From UBA6522 sp965205045 (GTDB lineage Bacteria; Pseudomonadota; Gammaproteobacteria; Steroidobacterales; Rariloculaceae): a stretch of DNA of 64,000 bases. A program made the position numbers and the translations under genes. The notes beneath the pieces are model-generated. The model worked only from the letters and a program-made list of their open reading frames with translations. It was not told where the DNA came from and did no database searches. Positions 24,751 through 33,718 of this stretch are shown here, in pieces. Every line of letters starts with the position of its first letter. The first letter of the stretch is position 1. The stretch is from contig OZ242032.1 of NCBI GenBank assembly GCA_965205045.1, forward strand, positions 1-64,000. The letters run 5' to 3'.

Positions 24751-27700
24751 CTACTGCTTGGTCACGCCGAAGGCACCGATCATCTTGCCGGACGTGCCGT
24801 ACGTCGAGTAGAACGTGCCAGTCCCGACCTTCGGTACACCGTCGTCGCCGTTGTTCCGGAGACTTCCGGTCCAATTGCCGTCGGCGGCGGCCTTATTTCC
24901 GTCGATGGTCCAGACCGTTCCATCCGTCGAATCACCGATCCCACCGGTGTCAGCAATGGGGGACCCATTCAACTCGACGGACCAAGAAGGCCGAGATTTG
25001 CCGTCCGCGCCCACGAACTGGTCGATGGTGCCGGTGATGGCGGCAGCGTCGGTATTGTTGGTGAAGTCGGCTTCGAGCGTTGCCCTGGCGGTGAAATGAC
25101 CGGCGTCGTTCGTGCCGCCCGTATTACTGCTGAGCGCGTACTTGCCGGCAGCGCCGCCCGTGTAGGTCGCCGTTCCATTCAAGGCATTGAGACCAACGGC
25201 AGCGGCAACGGTGCCCACATCGTCCGTGAATACGCTTGCGGTGAACGTCTGGCCGTTTGCAGACTTGCGGATCCACCAGCCGTAGGACTCATAGTCGGCG
25301 TCCGGTGAACTCATCACCCGGGCGTTCGGGTCGGTGGGCTTGAAGGTCCAAATGGTATCACTGGCTGTAAATGTACTGTCAACCGCCGAAGCCACGCTGC
25401 CAAGCAGGAAGCCATCAGCGGCTACCTGGGAGGCGCATATGGTGTCGCCGGTAGGCGTGCAACTGTAGGTGCCGGACACGCCGTGGTACATGCCGGTAAT
25501 CATCACGGCGACGCTGTTCGCCGGCTTCTTGAAGCTCTTAACGCCAGCAGACTGGTCGAACATCGAACTGGCGACTCGCTCCTGGTTATCCGTATCGGTA
25601 GCCGTTGTGATGGTGAGCGCTCCGTCCGTCAACGAATACTCGAACTCGTTGTTTGCGGCCCCAGCGTGCCCGAACTTCTTCCCCGGGGTCGAGGCTTCGA
25701 TATTCGAGTAGACCATCGCCTCATACATCTCGCCGCCAGCGGGGTCAGCGTACCGCTTGCCTCTCCACCCATGGTTGGCGGGGACCATCGTCTTCTTGTC
25801 TTCCGACAGGGTGACGGCGGTAGCGGGCGCGGTCTCGCCAGTAAGGACTGCCGATACCAAGATGGCGGTACCAGCATCGTTGTAAGCGGCAGCTCGATCA
25901 TCGGCGGCGGGGCTGGTAACATCACCAGTAGGCTCACTGATCCCCGCATACAGCTTCGCCGCATCCGCGGCGTTGGCCTCATTCATGGTCTTATCGGCAG
26001 CGGCCATCGCCGTCGTACGGCTCGTCTTGCGGGCGGCAAGCTGACCCTCGAGCGCGGTGGCGGTTCCCCTGTGCGCGTTCTTCACGGCATCCGACAAGCG
26101 GGTTGCATCGTCGATGGCGTCCTCGAGGTCCTCAATAGCCTCCTCAGCGGCCGTGACGACACTCTCTTCCGAGTCGTCCTTCACCTTTGCCACGGCGTCT
26201 TGCGCCGCCTTGATGGCGTCCGTGATGGCCATCATCTGCTGGCTGGTCTCAACCTGCTCCAGCGCAGGATCGACATGCTCTGCGGCCATCTCCCGACTCG
26301 ACTCGGCAGCATCGATAGCATCCTGCGAGCCGTCGTTGTCCATCAGAACCATTTTCAGATTGGCGTACGCATCCCGGAGCGCCACGTAGGCATCGTGCTT
26401 CTCCTGGGCGGTCGAGGCGTCCGTCAACGCATCCACCATATCCTGCGCGTCGTCCACCATATCCTGCGCGCCGTTGATGGCATTCTCCCGAGCCTCTGCC
26501 AGCGCATTGGCCTTGCGGGTGATCTCCGCATCCAGCGCATCCGCGGCAATCCTCGCCCGCACGCTGGCCTCGATGGCGTAATTGACCTGCTCGGTCGTGC
26601 CGCCGTTCTCTCTCAGCACGTCGCGGTAAGCGTTCGCCGCGTTTTCGATCTGGCGCTGCGCAACCAGCTTGTCCTCGTCGCTGGCGTCCTCATCCAGATC
26701 CATCAGCGCCATCTTGGCCGCGTCGAGCACAGCTTTGGCGGTGTTGATGTTTTCCATCCGCTGCATTTCCGCCGCCGCGGTCATCGCCATCTGGCGGCTG
26801 TTCTTGGCGGCAGCGAGAACGGTGGCGTGCGCGTTGACCGCCGAGGTATGCGCTGCCTTCTCCGCATCGGAAAGAGCGTCGGCGGCCGCGATGGCCGTCC
26901 TGGCGGCTGCAATCGCCGTATCCGCAGCCATGACCTGCGCATCAGAGGCGTCATTGTCCACCATGCCGACGGCGTCCATGGCGGTCTGAATCGCCGTCGT
27001 GATGGCGTTACGCTGGTCAACGACCATCTGGCGCTGGTCGGCCTCTTCCTGCGCGGCGGTGATCGCCGCGTGCAGCTCGTCCGCCGCCATCTTGGCGTCC
27101 TCCTGCATGGCGGTGACATCCGCGATCTGCTCGGCCGTGCCGCCGTGCTCCGTCAGCACCTGGACCAAGTTGGCCGCTGCCATTTCAACGGCGCGCAGGG
27201 CGTCGCGCTTCGCTTCGTCGGTGGCGTCGTCACCCAACGCCGTCAACGCGTCTTCGGCCCCGGAGAGCGCCGTTTCCGCATCGTTGATGGCCATCATCCG
27301 GCGCTCTTCGGCGGCATTGGCCGCGGCGGTGATCTTCACGGTCAGATTGTCTGCCGCGATCTTCGCCGTCTGGGCCTTCAGGGTCGCCGCATCAATGTCG
27401 GCGCTGGAACCGCCGTACATCCGCAGGGCGTCGCGCAAGGCGGTCGCCGCCGCTTCGACCATGCGGTAGGCGTCGCGCATCGCTTCGTCGGTGGCGTCAT
27501 CACCCAGCGCCATCAACGCCGTCTCTTGCTTGGTGAGCGCTTGCCGCGCGGCGTCGATATGCGCCATGCGCTCCGCCTCGACGGCCGCGTCCATCGCCGC
27601 CATGCGGCTGGCCTTGGCGGTGGCAAGCCGGGACATCAGCACGGTTACCGTTCCGGTGTTGGCGGCCGTCTCGGTTGCCGGCAGGTCGGTGGCAGCGGCG

Positions 27701-29628
27701 ATGGCGGCCGTGGCGGCAGCAATCGCAGCGTCAGCGGCGCTGACAACCTCGTCACTGGAATCGTCCATCACCGCGGCAATCGCGGTACTCGCGGCGGCAA
27801 TCGCGTCCGCGACGGCCTGACGCTGGTCGGCAAGCATCTGGGCCGCAGCAGCGGCATCGGCCGCTTCGGTGATCATCGCTTGCAGATTGTCCGCCATTGT
27901 CATGGCGGAATCCCGCTTCGCGGTGGCGGCCGCGATCTGCTCGGCCGTGCCCTCGTTGTTCATCAGCGCCGTGATCAAAGCGGCGGCTGCCTGCTGGATA
28001 GCCCGGTGGGCGTCGCGTTTCGCTTCGTCGGTGGCGTCGTCAGCCAGCGCCATCAACGCCGCTTCGGCCTCGGTGAGGGCCGTCTGCGCCGTGTTGATGG
28101 CCGCCATGCGAGCCGCTTCGGCGGCCGCGGCGCGCGCGGCGATCGTCGCGCGCAGCGTCGCCGCCGCGTTCCTCGCTTCCAGGGCGATCTCGAACGCTGC
28201 GTCCCGCTGCGCATCCGTGCCGCCGTTCATCGCCAGCACGTTGCGCAACTCGGTCGCCGCGTCTGCGATCGCGGCCTGGGCCGCGAGCTTCTGCTCGTCG
28301 GTGGCGTCGTCACCCAACGCCATCAACGCCGCCTGCGCGGTCTCGAGGACCATCTCAGCGGCCTCGATATTCGCCATCCGCTGCGCCTGGGCGGCCGCCT
28401 CCATCGCCGCCATGCGGCTGGCCTTGGCACTCTCGAGCTGGGCCGTCAGGGCGCTTACCGTTGCGCTGTTGGCGGTCTTCTCCGACGCCGGAACGTCGCT
28501 TGCGGCGGCGATCGCGGTCGTCACTTTCGCAATCTCGACACCGGCGGCAGCAATCTCCTCATCGGTGGAAGCGTTGCTCACGGCGCTGACCGCCATCTGA
28601 GCGGCGGCAATCGCATCCGCGATGGCCTGGCGCTGGTCGGCGAGCATCTGGGCCGCGGCTGCGGCCTCGGCCGCCTCAGTGATCATCGTGTCCAGACCGT
28701 CCGCCGTCGTCTTGGCGGAATCCCGCTGCGCCTCGGCGGCGGCGATCTGCTCGGCCGTGCCCTCGTTCTCCGTCAGCGCCGTAACCAGAGCGTCGGCGGC
28801 ATGCTGAACGGCGCGCTGGGCGTCGCGCATCGCTTCGTCGGAGGCGTCTTCGGCCAACTCCGCCAACGCCGCAGCAGCGTCGTCAAGGCCCGTCTGCGCG
28901 GTGTTGATGGCCTCCGTCTGCGCCTCGGTCATGGCGGTGGCCGCATCGTTGATCATCTGCTGCAGCGCCGTCGCCTGGCGCCCCGCCTCCAGGGCGGTCG
29001 CGAACGCTTCATCCTGCTGCGCATCCGTGCCGCCGTTCATCGCCAGCACGTTGCGCAAGGCGGTCGCCGCCGCTTCGATCCCGCGGTGGGCGTCGCGCTT
29101 CGCTTCGTAGGTGGCGTCGTCAGCCAGGCCCATCAACACCCCTTGGGCGGTGGCAAGGGCCATCTCAGCCTCGTTGATCGCTGCCGTTCGCGCCGCGGCT
29201 GCGGCCTCTTCGGCAGCCTTCTCACGGGCCGCTTCCTCAGCCGCCAGGCGAGCCGCTTCCGCTTCCTGCCGTTGCCGCTCGGCTTCTGCCGCGGCAGCCG
29301 CCTCACGGGCCGCTTCCTCAGCCGCCAGACGGGCCGCTTCCTCAGCCGCCAGGCGGGCAGCCTCTTCAGCCGCTGCCTCTTCGGCCGCTATGCGGGCCGC
29401 TTCTTCAGCCGCCAGGCGGGCAGCCTCTTCAGCCGCAGCCTCTTCGGCCGCCAGTCGGGCCGCTTCCTCAGCCGCCAGACGGGCCGCTTCTTCAGCCGCC
29501 GCCCTGTCCAGGGCCTCCTGGTGCGTCGACGGGCTCACGCCGTCGTCGCCGCCGCAACCGGCCAACACCATCGTGAGAACAAGCGCACCAACCAAAAGCG
29601 CCCATCTGGATAATGTTTGTCGTGTCAT
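24751..29628 (-). CDS. Giant coiled-coil lipoprotein with TbpB-like C-terminal barrel
   Basis: This is a 1625-residue protein behind AAGGAG. The lipobox is VLAGC. The first about 130 mature residues are Glu-Ala-Ala-Arg heptads (EEAARLAAEEAAREA). Residues about 150-1200 are long alanine-rich helical modules with recurring LGDDATDEAKRDA, GGTDAQ/EGTAEQIA and ADQRQAIADAI blocks, a likely stalk. The last about 330 residues form a barrel-type domain with YESYGWWIRKS, NGTATYTGGAAG and YGTSGKMIGAFGVTKQ. The plan suggests a surface filament whose tip is carried out by Slam. Ligand unknown. Confidence 0.88.
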   Translation of the reverse strand: MTRQTLSRWALLVGALVLTMVLAGCGGDDGVSPSTHQEALDRAAAEEAARLAAEEAARLAAEEAAAEEAARLAAEEAARIAAEEAAAEEAARLAAEEAARLAAEEAAREAAAAAEAERQRQEAEAARLAAEEAAREKAAEEAAAAARTAAINEAEMALATAQGVLMGLADDATYEAKRDAHRGIEAAATALRNVLAMNGGTDAQQDEAFATALEAGRQATALQQMINDAATAMTEAQTEAINTAQTGLDDAAAALAELAEDASDEAMRDAQRAVQHAADALVTALTENEGTAEQIAAAEAQRDSAKTTADGLDTMITEAAEAAAAAQMLADQRQAIADAIAAAQMAVSAVSNASTDEEIAAAGVEIAKVTTAIAAASDVPASEKTANSATVSALTAQLESAKASRMAAMEAAAQAQRMANIEAAEMVLETAQAALMALGDDATDEQKLAAQAAIADAATELRNVLAMNGGTDAQRDAAFEIALEARNAAATLRATIAARAAAAEAARMAAINTAQTALTEAEAALMALADDATDEAKRDAHRAIQQAAAALITALMNNEGTAEQIAAATAKRDSAMTMADNLQAMITEAADAAAAAQMLADQRQAVADAIAAASTAIAAVMDDSSDEVVSAADAAIAAATAAIAAATDLPATETAANTGTVTVLMSRLATAKASRMAAMDAAVEAERMAHIDAARQALTKQETALMALGDDATDEAMRDAYRMVEAAATALRDALRMYGGSSADIDAATLKAQTAKIAADNLTVKITAAANAAEERRMMAINDAETALSGAEDALTALGDDATDEAKRDALRAVEMAAANLVQVLTEHGGTAEQIADVTAMQEDAKMAADELHAAITAAQEEADQRQMVVDQRNAITTAIQTAMDAVGMVDNDASDAQVMAADTAIAAARTAIAAADALSDAEKAAHTSAVNAHATVLAAAKNSRQMAMTAAAEMQRMENINTAKAVLDAAKMALMDLDEDASDEDKLVAQRQIENAANAYRDVLRENGGTTEQVNYAIEASVRARIAADALDAEITRKANALAEARENAINGAQDMVDDAQDMVDALTDASTAQEKHDAYVALRDAYANLKMVLMDNDGSQDAIDAAESSREMAAEHVDPALEQVETSQQMMAITDAIKAAQDAVAKVKDDSEESVVTAAEEAIEDLEDAIDDATRLSDAVKNAHRGTATALEGQLAARKTSRTTAMAAADKTMNEANAADAAKLYAGISEPTGDVTSPAADDRAAAYNDAGTAILVSAVLTGETAPATAVTLSEDKKTMVPANHGWRGKRYADPAGGEMYEAMVYSNIEASTPGKKFGHAGAANNEFEYSLTDGALTITTATDTDNQERVASSMFDQSAGVKSFKKPANSVAVMITGMYHGVSGTYSCTPTGDTICASQVAADGFLLGSVASAVDSTFTASDTIWTFKPTDPNARVMSSPDADYESYGWWIRKSANGQTFTASVFTDDVGTVAAAVGLNALNGTATYTGGAAGKYALSSNTGGTNDAGHFTARATLEADFTNNTDAAAITGTIDQFVGADGKSRPSWSVELNGSPIADTGGIGDSTDGTVWTIDGNKAAADGNWTGSLRNNGDDGVPKVGTGTFYSTYGTSGKMIGAFGVTKQ

Positions 29629-29766
29629 TCAGAGCACTCCTTCCTGATTCCAAGTTAGGTAGGCAACCCATGCAACGACCACTCTGCGGTTCCATAGCCC
29701 CCCGTTCCAACCATTGAGGGGGTAGGCGCCGTTCCAGCAAGCACCGACCGCCACCGTCCTTTACGT

Positions 29767-29820
29767 CCTTCGTCCTTCGTCCTTCGACAAGCTCAGGATG
29801 AGGACTCAGGAAGCTCAGGA
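29767..29820. repeat. Dispersed repeat cluster
   Basis: CCTTCGT units run into TCCTTCGACAAGCTCAGGA, followed by AGGACTCAGGAAGCTCAGGA. It lies in the 390-base gap between the giant lipoprotein and an RHH regulator. Same family as the repeat inside tnpB. Confidence 0.65.
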
Positions 29821-29919
29821 CTGCGGCGACCGGCTGGTTGGAACCTCGCTGGCCCGGCACCCGGACCTAGCTTGGAACCACCAGAGCGCTCATCGCGATC
29901 GTGACCAGCAAAGGTCACT

Positions 29920-29957
29920 GTTGACAACGCTACAACAAGGCACTAGATTTTGTCAAC
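29920..29957 (+). promoter_or_regulatory. Sigma-70-type promoter inside a perfect inverted repeat
   Basis: TTGACA (29921-29926), a 17-base spacer and TAGATT (29944-29949) fit a -35/-10 pair. GTTGACAA (29920-29927) and TTGTCAAC (29950-29957) are a perfect 8-base inverted repeat bracketing it. This is what an autoregulating ribbon-helix-helix repressor would bind; the RHH gene starts 64 bases downstream. Confidence 0.65.
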
Positions 29958-30020
29958 ACACACACGCACAATTTTTGCTTCTACCCATCACACGCATCAT
30001 GCGTCGGCAGGAGGCCACAA

Positions 30021-30251
30021 ATGGAACGCCGCACCAGGGGTATGGCCAACCGCACCGGGCGAGTCATGAACTCGGCCATGAACATTTCACTGCCCATCGA
30101 GCTGCACGAGGAGCTGCGGGAAATCGCGTGGGCGAACCGCATGCCGCTGTCGCACCTGTGCCGTGACCTGCTGCAGGAGGGCCTGGAGCGGCGACGGGAG
30201 CAGGAGGACGTCGAGGTGGAAACGTCGGCGTCGCCGACGATGCGGTACTAG
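30021..30251 (+). CDS. Ribbon-helix-helix regulator (Arc/CopG type)
   Basis: This 76-residue protein follows an AGGAGG site. Core: MNISLPIELHEELREIAW then MPLSHLCRDLLQEGLE, a strand-helix-helix. A close paralogue at 34655-34900 has the same core. No toxin gene follows, so it is a solitary repressor, perhaps of its own promoter and of the neighbouring replication gene. The C-terminal tail is acidic and short. Confidence 0.8.
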   Translation: MERRTRGMANRTGRVMNSAMNISLPIELHEELREIAWANRMPLSHLCRDLLQEGLERRREQEDVEVETSASPTMRY

Positions 30252-30710
30252 CGCTTGTGGGCATTTGAACCGTCGTCGTCTTGAAAAAACGTCTTTCCCG
30301 CCCTTCTTCTCGCAAACAGAATTTTTCGGATTTGCCGGCAGCGTATTGCGCCGCAACCGCCCACCGACGTGCAACCCGCATCATTCCTCCCCCGCTTTCG
30401 ACAACCCGCTACGCAACAGGCCAGTGCCGCGCCGCTCACGGCGTTGCCGCCTTGCGCCGGTCGTGACGAGTCCGGCGTCGCCGGGTCGCCACCGCGCCAA
30501 GTCCCTCAAGCAGAGCCTCCAAAGGATGGATGACTTATCACGAAGATCGAAGCTGCTTTTGTTGGCCGTGAGCGAAGCGGCGCCAGGGGCGCCGCGCAAG
30601 CGAAGCGAACGGCCAACAGCGAACAGGAACAGCACGCTGTCGCACCTGTTCCTCCTGTTCGCCCCTGTTCCAGAAAATTTCGTCTAGTATCTACGCAGGT
30701 TTCCGGGCGC
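30252..30710. other. Gene-free tract before the iterons
   Basis: No ORF with coding character is seen. It contains repeated CTGTTCC/GGAACAG words around 30620-30675 and a Gly/Ala-poor, mixed composition. It may contain transcription signals for the origin at 30711-30818. Confidence 0.4.
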
Positions 30711-30798
30711 AAAGTTGCCAGGGTAGACCGGTAAAGTTGTCAGGGTAGACCGGTGAGGTTGTCAGGGTAGACCGATAAAGTTGTCAGGGTAGATCGAT
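30711..30798. repeat. Iteron array: four 22-bp direct repeats
   Basis: Four tandem units start at 30711, 30733, 30755 and 30777 with exact 22-base spacing. Consensus AAAGTTGTCAGGGTAGACCG, with few mismatches between units. The array lies 37 bases beyond the 3' end of a large candidate Rep gene and next to a DnaA box. One-turn phasing of two helical turns is typical of plasmid iterons. Confidence 0.85.
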
Positions 30799-30809
30799 CG
30801 GCGCAGCAG

Positions 30810-30818
30810 TTTTCCACA
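30810..30818. promoter_or_regulatory. DnaA box
   Basis: TTTTCCACA matches the DnaA-box consensus TTWTNCACA and lies 12 bases from the iteron array. The same word flanks the second origin at 40.96 and 41.19 kb. Confidence 0.55.
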
Positions 30819-30834
30819 AGGCGGTTCAACCAGC

Positions 30835-32619
30835 TTACGGGACAGGCGGCCCGGCTCTGGGATTCGGTTCCAGGATGCGCCACAGCTTGTCGTCGCGTTC
30901 GATGACGACGCGGCCGGCGGCTTCCAGGCGCTGAAGCAGCTCGTTGGCCTTGTTGCGTTCGCGGGCGTGGTTTGCCTTGTCGGGCTGCTCCTTGAGGCCG
31001 TAAGCCAGCTGCCGGCGCGCCTCGGGAGGCAGGGCCGGGACCTTGTCGGCTTGCGGGTGGCGCTCCTCCCCTTCCAGTACCGCTTGCGGGTGACGCCAGT
31101 CGCGTTGCGGCGCGTTGCCGGGCTTCCATGACAGCTTGCCGGCCTTCATGAACGGGTTGTCCGGATGGCCGAAGATCAGGTTGCCTTTGGCATCGACCAG
31201 GTAGCCTTGCGCGTCGCGCCGGGCTTTCGGGCGGGTGGCGTAGACGCGGAAGCCGCCGTTGCGCGCCTTGGCGGCGTCCCAGAGGTAGGCCAGCGACAGC
31301 CACAAGTCGAAGGCCGGGTCGCTAATCCTGCCGTCGGCCACCAGGCCGGGAAAGTCCAGGGACGGCCCGCGGTCGGACAGGTCGGGCACCTCCAACTGGA
31401 TCACCGCGCGGCTGTCCAGGTCATAGGGATTCGGCATGCCGCGAGCAACGACGGGCCGCCAGGTTCGCCCGTCGGGAAGGCGGATTTTCGCCAGGGTGAC
31501 GGCATCGAAGGCGGCCTCCAGCGCCCTCGCATGCTTGTTGGGCCGCCAGGCGTCTTTGGTCCATAGCAGCTCGATCAGATCGCGCAGTGTCGGACGCCAC
31601 TCGTAGCGGCCGCCGGGTCGTCTCTGCTCAAGCGGCATGGAGAGCAGCGAATAAATCAGGATTCGCTTGTCGAGCCGTGCCCCGCGTCCGAGCGTCAGGG
31701 CACCGAAGCCGGCCGCGCCCGCCAGGACAAGGGGCGTCACCGGGGGCAGGTCACTTGTCGCGTCTGTCGTCGGAAGCAGGGCCAACTGCGACGATTCCGG
31801 TTTCTCGACGTACCCCGTCATCGGTAGAAACGACGGGTCATGCAACGGTTCATCGACGTAGATGGCGGAAGGCGCCGCATCGAGAAGGCCCTTGGGCATA
31901 ATGCGGGCTTGTTTCGTCTCGGGTCTGAGGGCCTCGGGTCTCTGCTGCCACATGATGACCAGCGGGGTCAACGGATGGATCGGTTGGTCTTCACCGCCGC
32001 GCAGCCAGACAGAATGCACGGTTTCCAGGTTGACCATTGCCACGTTGTCGGGCGCGCCGTCGCCTGTAACCATCTTGTCCACATAGGCCATCAACCGGCG
32101 GGGCGGCGAATCGGGCTCTCCGTTGCCGCTGACGAGCCATGCGGCGCGGCGTCCCCACGTCGCCATGAGAAGCGTGTCGGCTGCCGCGCGCGCGTCACTC
32201 GGGCAGTCGTTGGTGACCCAGGTCGCCAAGGTCTCCATGTCCGGGATCATCTCGGGCGAACAGGTGGGCTGGATAAATCGCGCAACGGCCTCCAGGATTT
32301 CCGGCGCGGTGCAGGCGGTTTCAAGGCTGACGGTCGGGTGCGTGGCCGGGTCCTGCCCGGTCTCCATCGGCACCAGGTGCGCTTTTATCAGCCCTTCAGG
32401 CAACCCGCCCATCCAGTCGCCTTGTGCCTGCCGGTCGCGGTGCTCATGGTAGTCGGGCGTGCCGCCGGGATAGGTAATGCGACGTATCTCCCAGTGTTTG
32501 TACCCTGCCTTGTCTGCCTTGTAGGCGGTCACGGTGGGCTGCTCGCCTGCCGGATACGCCGTCTCGGCGGCGTCAACCGCCGAGTCTGCGGCCTCGCTAG
32601 AATCGGTTGGCTTCATCAT
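30835..32619 (-). CDS. Candidate iteron-binding replication initiator, unrecognised family
   Basis: This 594-residue soluble protein starts at tandem ATGs (32619/32616). No standard Rep domain is recognised by eye. The central part has winged-helix-like blocks (LDKRILIYSLLSMPLEQ, RYEWRPTLRDLIELLW) and a later LAYLWDAAKARNGGFRVY. The C-terminus (RERNKANELLQRLEAAGRVVIER) looks like another helix-wing. Its 3' end lies 37 bases from the iterons and 17 from a DnaA box, the same layout as repA at 41.2 kb. The Rep role is inferred from this context. It was probably acquired with the surrounding plasmid-like DNA. Confidence 0.55.
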   Translation of the reverse strand: MMKPTDSSEAADSAVDAAETAYPAGEQPTVTAYKADKAGYKHWEIRRITYPGGTPDYHEHRDRQAQGDWMGGLPEGLIKAHLVPMETGQDPATHPTVSLETACTAPEILEAVARFIQPTCSPEMIPDMETLATWVTNDCPSDARAAADTLLMATWGRRAAWLVSGNGEPDSPPRRLMAYVDKMVTGDGAPDNVAMVNLETVHSVWLRGGEDQPIHPLTPLVIMWQQRPEALRPETKQARIMPKGLLDAAPSAIYVDEPLHDPSFLPMTGYVEKPESSQLALLPTTDATSDLPPVTPLVLAGAAGFGALTLGRGARLDKRILIYSLLSMPLEQRRPGGRYEWRPTLRDLIELLWTKDAWRPNKHARALEAAFDAVTLAKIRLPDGRTWRPVVARGMPNPYDLDSRAVIQLEVPDLSDRGPSLDFPGLVADGRISDPAFDLWLSLAYLWDAAKARNGGFRVYATRPKARRDAQGYLVDAKGNLIFGHPDNPFMKAGKLSWKPGNAPQRDWRHPQAVLEGEERHPQADKVPALPPEARRQLAYGLKEQPDKANHARERNKANELLQRLEAAGRVVIERDDKLWRILEPNPRAGPPVP

Positions 32620-32686
32620 TTCACGTGTCCTGTCCAACGTTCGGGTACACGACGTCCGCTCGCAAAGCGCTGGCTGCGAAGCGCAA

Positions 32687-32730
32687 GGCGAGCAACGGGG
32701 CGCCGGTGGAAGTGACCATGAACCAGGGGC
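32687..32730. repeat. 44-bp direct repeat, copy 1
   Basis: A 44-base segment beginning GGCGAGCAACGGGGCGCCGG and ending ACCAGGGGC recurs exactly at 33559-33602. It lies just upstream of the candidate Rep gene. Confidence 0.75.
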
Positions 32731-32769
32731 ACTGACATCCCGGCGCTGCCAAAACATATCGGCAGCGTA

Positions 32770-32950
32770 CTACGCCATGTCGCGGCAGCGGTGCAGGAAC
32801 GCCCTGAGCACGGCGGCCTTGCCCGCATTGAGGTCGTCCAGGTAGACGCGGCAGGCGCGGCGCATCCTTCGACTGTGCTCGGCGGACTTCTTGCGGCGCT
32901 TGCCGTACAGCCTGGCGGCAAAGGAGGTGATAACGACTCGGAAGCTGGCT
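32770..32950 (-). pseudogene. Relic of an IS607-type serine recombinase
   Basis: The minus strand reads VVITSFAARLYGKRRKKSAEH, like the C-terminus of IS607 recombinases (compare MTSLCARLYGRRSARRR at 38.1 kb), and stops at 32770-32772. The catalytic N-terminus is absent and the frame is closed by a TAG upstream. It marks another lost IS607. Confidence 0.55.
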
Positions 32951-33140
32951 AGAGCGCCAGAATCAGCGGCGAGTAACCGTCAACACACTGGCCAAGGCCC
33001 CGATGGCAAATGAGGCGGTAGAAAAGTCGATCTCCGTGATGGGCGGGATATTGTGGTTCTATAAGTTCGTCCGGGTCCGGTGATCCAAGGTCGCCCGATT
33101 CCCAACCGTCTGCGCCAGGGGATCCTGCGTTGGTCACCAT
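32949..33140 (-). CDS. Small ORF coupled to the RHH-like gene
   Basis: This 63-residue frame starts in the stop codon of the upstream gene (TAATG overlap). It contains ESGDLGSPDPDELIEPQYPAH and no recognised motif. The coupling is the main support; it may be the degraded 3' portion of a former longer gene, since the upstream protein ends in AGLGGVGK, which looks like an interrupted P-loop. Confidence 0.35.
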   Translation of the reverse strand: MVTNAGSPGADGWESGDLGSPDPDELIEPQYPAHHGDRLFYRLICHRGLGQCVDGYSPLILAL

Positions 33141-33364
33141 TACTTACCGACGCCCCCTAGACCTGCGATAATGACCGACTCCACCGATCCGTTTTTGTTT
33201 CTAATGAGCAATTCAGCTCCACCTTCAATCTTTCTGGTAATGCTCTCGGTGATCGCCAATGCGTTGCTCACGGTTGAGGCCTTGTTCCTCAGGTTCAGTC
33301 GAGTGGTGAGAATGTCGGTGTTACGGATGTCCCTATCCGTAAAGTTCATGGTCACCTTCTTCAT
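33140..33364 (-). CDS. Small protein, possibly ribbon-helix-helix or truncated ATPase
   Basis: This 74-residue protein follows GGAGAG. It contains MNFTDRDIRNTDILTTRL and ASTVSNALAITESITRKIEGG, helical and RHH-like, and ends VIIAGLGGVGK. The last residues resemble the start of a P-loop, but no ATPase follows in frame. Local base composition is clearly more AT-rich than the neighbours, a sign of transfer. Confidence 0.45.
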   Translation of the reverse strand: MKKVTMNFTDRDIRNTDILTTRLNLRNKASTVSNALAITESITRKIEGGAELLIRNKNGSVESVIIAGLGGVGK

Positions 33365-33473
33365 GGCGAGTCTCTCCGTATCTAATGGCTTATACAGCTC
33401 GTATACAGTTGAAATCAGTACATTACGACCCTATACCAGATACCAGAAATTTTCACCACTGCGGCACCCCCTC

Positions 33474-33602
33474 GTTCTTCGACAACCTCAGGAACGATCA
33501 GGATCAGGCTTCGACAGGCTCAGCCGCCAGAGCCTGGCGGCGGCATGGCGCGGTGCATGGCGAGCAACGGGGCGCCGGTGGAAGTGACCATGAACCAGGG
33601 GC
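33474..33602. repeat. Dispersed repeats and second copy of the 44-bp repeat
   Basis: GTTCTTCGACAACCTCAGGA (from about 33474) and GGCTTCGACAGGCTCAG (about 33508) belong to the CTTCGAC..CTCAGG family. They are followed at 33559-33602 by the exact copy of the 44-base repeat found at 32687-32730. The tract 33365-33718 has no convincing gene. Confidence 0.65.
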
Positions 33603-33718
33603 GCTGGAGAAGCCCTCGCATAGTGGTGCGGTACACCCAGGACAACGCGCCGAGCGTTGCACTTTCTTATCTGTGCTGAGTGGCACTCGTACGGTCGAGG
33701 CGGACGGACAGGTTGCGC

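Noticed and set aside
25483..29613. 1376-residue plus-strand ORF opposite the giant lipoprotein
   Set aside because: It is the antisense shadow of an alanine-rich, GC-biased gene. The translation is Arg/Gly-rich with no signal, domain or ribosome site, while the minus-strand gene has a lipobox and family ending.
30740..31303. 187-residue ORF overlapping the iterons and the Rep gene
   Set aside because: It is in another frame of the Rep gene on the same strand and runs through the repeats; the translation is Arg/Pro-rich noise.
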